A model generated the notes under the pieces. The model saw nothing but the letters and a program-made list of their open reading frames with translations. It had not been told where the DNA came from and made no database searches. A stretch of 7,813 bases of DNA from Acidimicrobiia bacterium. Lineage in GTDB: Bacteria; Actinomycetota; Acidimicrobiia; Acidimicrobiales; AC-14. Shown here piece after piece: positions 6,670-7,813 of this stretch (position 1 is its first letter; each line of letters opens with the position of its first letter). The DNA lies in contig JAFASB010000336.1 in NCBI GenBank assembly GCA_019244985.1, positions 1 to 7,813 of the forward strand. The letters are read 5' to 3'. A program made the translations under genes and the position numbers.

Positions 6670-6717
6670 ACCCGAACTCCCCGGGTGACCCACCCCGATT
6701 CTCCGTATGGGCGGGGT
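6670..6717. terminator. Possible bidirectional terminator between convergent genes
   Basis: Two short stems lie in the 166-bp gap between the convergent small membrane protein and zinc-finger genes: ACCCG-7 nt-CGGGT (6670-6686) and ACCCCG-14 nt-CGGGGT (6692-6717). Neither has a T-tract. The position is right for termination but the stems are weak. I see no tRNA or small RNA in this gap. Confidence 0.25.
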
Positions 6718-6744
6718 ACAGCTAGCCGTTAGGCAGCAGCGACT

Positions 6745-6766
6745 TCGGTCAGGATTCGGTCAGGAT
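6745..6766. repeat. 11-bp perfect tandem duplication across a gene end
   Basis: TCGGTCAGGAT occurs twice in direct succession (6745-6755 and 6756-6766). It spans the stop codon of the zinc-finger gene. Because 11 is not a multiple of three, one copy more or less changes the reading frame and the C-terminus of that protein. Confidence 0.85.
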
Positions 6767-6901
6767 CTCCTGGGCCGCCGCCAACTTGTCGTTGACGTTC
6801 CGAACGGCGTCGTCGCCGTGCGACTTCACGTGGTCGAGGAACTCGGCACGCGTGTTGAAGCCCTTGTCGTCGCACTCGGGGCACGAATAGGTGACTCGCA
6901 T
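6749..6901 (-). CDS. Mini C2H2 zinc-finger-like protein (50 aa)
   Basis: This 50-residue protein is almost entirely one zinc-finger-like motif: Cys7-x2-Cys10, Phe15, Phe21, His24-x3-His28 (within TYSCPECDDKGFNTRAEF and LDHVKSHG), followed by a charged helix (31-48). Compared with the classical C-x2-C-x12-H-x3-H finger there is one extra residue between the Cys and His pairs, and Phe takes the place of the usual Leu; F-x5-F-x2-H spacing is kept. It may bind zinc and contact nucleic acid or protein; this is inference. The ATG at 6901 overlaps the stop of the 67-aa peptide gene as TGATG, so the two are coupled. The C-terminus ILTES comes from an 11-bp tandem duplication; with a single copy it would read ILTEVAAA and stop at 6729. 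It is easily missed by gene callers because of its size. Confidence 0.72.
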   Translation of the reverse strand: MRVTYSCPECDDKGFNTRAEFLDHVKSHGDDAVRNVNDKLAAAQEILTES

Positions 6902-7104
6902 CAGGTGATGCCCTGGTGAATCGGCGCGGTCTGGGTGGCGTTGGCCGCCGCAACCGAACCGTCCGACGCCACGTTCAGCGCGACTGCCGCGTTCACGGGC
7001 GCCGCCAGGTTGGCGTTGATGAGCGACATCGCCTCGCGATCGGGCAGCTCCTCGCCGCCTTCGGCCGCCAGCTCTTCGTCGGTGAGACCTTCGTTTTCAC
7101 TCAT
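6901..7104 (-). CDS. 67-aa acidic-leader peptide, unknown function (precursor-like)
   Basis: I cannot assign a function. The product has an acidic first third (MSENEGLTDEELAAEGGEE), a distinct hinge (ELPDREAMSLI, 19-29), and a C-terminal half poor in charge and rich in Ala, Asn, Val and Thr (from NANLAAPVNAAVALNV to APIHQGIT). This leader/core contrast is reminiscent of RiPP precursor peptides, but no modification enzyme is visible nearby and there is no Cys for a lanthipeptide. The ATG at 7104 gives a sensible acidic start; the frame is open further upstream, but that part is a shadow of the divergent peptidase gene. No Shine-Dalgarno is visible, so it may be leaderless (AACACT, 7116-7111, is a weak -10). 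It overlaps the zinc-finger start by 1 nt. Confidence 0.68.
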   Translation of the reverse strand: MSENEGLTDEELAAEGGEELPDREAMSLINANLAAPVNAAVALNVASDGSVAAANATQTAPIHQGIT

Positions 7105-7123
7105 GACGCGAGTGTTCCCGACG

Positions 7124-7145
7124 GTCCGAGTGGTGAAACTCGGAC
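7124..7145. promoter_or_regulatory. Perfect 8-bp inverted repeat between divergent genes (operator candidate)
   Basis: GTCCGAGT-6 nt-ACTCGGAC fills half of the 42-bp gap between the 67-aa peptide and the peptidase. It ends one base before the peptidase ATG and covers a weak -10-like GAAACT (7135-7140). As DNA it looks like a dimeric repressor site controlling both directions; as RNA it could form a hairpin only if the peptidase transcript starts upstream of it. Confidence 0.6.
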
Positions 7146-7146
7146 A

Positions 7147-7813
7147 ATGACCGAACCTCGACCGCTGCGCGATTACCTCCAGATCCGTACTGCGACTCCG
7201 TCGAACTTCTCTCCCGATGGCTCGAAGCTGCTCGTGCAGTCGAACCTGCCGGGCACAGCACAGCTCTACGTCATGGACACCTCGGGCGGGGAGCTCCGGC
7301 AGCTGACCGACTTCGACGAGCCTGTAGGGGGCGCCTACCTGCCGACGAGAGACGAGCTCGTGCTCGCCACCGACGCCGGGGGCAACGAGCGCACCCAGCT
7401 GTGGCTCATGGCCGACGACGGCTCCAACCTGCGCCCGCTCGTCCAGGACCCCGACCACATCCACCGCCTGGGCGGCGTGACCAGGGACGGCACCCTGCTC
7501 GCCTACGCGTCCAATGCCCGTAACGGCACCGACTTCGACGTCTACGTGATCGGGCTCGACGGCAGTGAGCCGCGCCGCGTGTTCGACAGGGGAGGCTGGT
7601 GCAAGGCCGTTGGGTTCTCGCCCGATGGCAGGTGGCTCGCCGTCTGACCGAGCGCAGTGGCGATAACGACCTGTACCTCCTCGACGTTGGCACGGGCGAT
7701 GTCGTCCACGTCTCCCCCCACGACGACGAGGCGTCCTACGGCTCGCCGTCCTGGCTCCCCGACTCCTCGGCCTTCTTCTTCAGCACCGACCAGGGGCGAG
7801 ACATGGCGGCGGT
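7147..7813 (+). CDS. Beta-propeller part of probable S9 family peptidase (frameshifted, 3' partial)
   Basis: The first 166 residues are read from the ATG at 7147 to an in-frame TGA at 7645-7647; the same protein then continues one frame back (from CTG at 7644) for 56 residues to the window edge. One missing base near 7642-7646 explains this. The visible part is TolB/PD40-type propeller: FSPDGSKLL (21-29), QLYVMDTSGGELRQLT (39-54), LWLMADDGSNLRPL, LLAYASN, FDVYVIGLDGSEPRRV, FSPDGRWLA (157-165), then after the shift NDLYLLDVGTGDVVHVS and SWLPDSSAFFFSTD. This is how the N-terminal domain of prolyl-oligopeptidase / acylaminoacyl-peptidase-like S9 enzymes begins; the catalytic alpha/beta-hydrolase domain would lie past the edge and is not seen, so a non-catalytic propeller protein remains possible. 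No strong Shine-Dalgarno precedes the start. Confidence 0.8.

Noticed and set aside
6130..6693. N-terminal extension of the cupredoxin frame by about 188 residues
   Set aside because: The extension is Arg/Gly/Ser-rich, precedes the signal peptide, overlaps another gene, and is cut off by a strong Shine-Dalgarno at the GTG at 6129.
6700..6780. tRNA-like look of the stretch starting GGGGTACAGCTAG
   Set aside because: The would-be D-stem does not pair, no anticodon or T-arm with GGTTCGA-type loop follows, and the stretch runs into the zinc-finger coding end.
858..7104. Graspetide-type RiPP system combining the ATP-grasp gene with the 67-aa peptide
   Set aside because: They are more than 5 kb apart with unrelated genes between, the ATP-grasp is operonic with two dehydrogenases, and the peptide lacks an obvious repeated acceptor/Glu-Asp core.
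7636..7656. Programmed -1 ribosomal frameshift in the peptidase
   Set aside because: No slippery heptamer or convincing downstream structure; a one-base deletion or sequencing error explains the data more simply.

Overview
The window is high-GC DNA (many GTG starts, strong G/C at third codon positions) that reads like a chromosomal stretch of an actinobacterium. The class Acidimicrobiia or a related environmental lineage is my guess. That guess rests on general protein character (Thr/Ala/Ser-rich secreted proteins, a Lipoprotein_15-type lipoprotein, an MFS_3-type exporter, a KstR-like operator), not on a marker gene. No rRNA, tRNA, CRISPR array, transposase or phage gene was recognised, and no gene-free stretch exceeds 300 bases.

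Layout. (1) 1-851, plus strand: C-terminal part of an MFS exporter, cut by the window edge. (2) 3562 down to 858, minus strand: a compact three-gene operon of a short-chain dehydrogenase (SDR), a dihydrodipicolinate-reductase-like / amine-dehydrogenase-like oxidoreductase, and an ATP-grasp ligase. The genes join by a TGATG overlap and then a stop codon directly abutting a GTG start, so they are probably translationally coupled. A perfect 16-bp palindrome that fits the KstR-type TetR operator consensus lies 22 bp before the first start. (3) 6129 down to 3631, minus strand: three envelope proteins, namely an exported cupredoxin with a complete type-1 copper ligand set, a Lipoprotein_15-type lipoprotein, and a membrane-anchored HtrA-like trypsin/PDZ protease. 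(4) 6292-6582, plus strand: a small basic protein with two predicted membrane helices, possibly leaderless. (5) 7104 down to 6749, minus strand: two very small overlapping genes, a 67-aa acidic-leader peptide and a 50-aa protein with a C2H2 zinc-finger-like motif. (6) 7147 to the right edge, plus strand: the N-terminal beta-propeller of a probable S9 family peptidase, divergent from the small pair and broken by a one-base frameshift.

How they may work together. The SDR operon looks metabolic: oxidation/reduction plus an ATP-dependent ligation, probably repressed by a TetR-family regulator that senses a lipid or steroid CoA-type ligand. The cupredoxin/lipoprotein/protease group is extracytoplasmic (electron transfer or copper binding, and protein quality control). 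The most unusual part is the right end. There a precursor-like peptide and a mini zinc finger form a tiny operon, separated by only 42 bp from a divergent peptidase gene. That gap contains a perfect 8-bp inverted repeat touching the peptidase start, so the three genes may be co-regulated. This is the best candidate here for an undescribed module, but its function is unknown to me.
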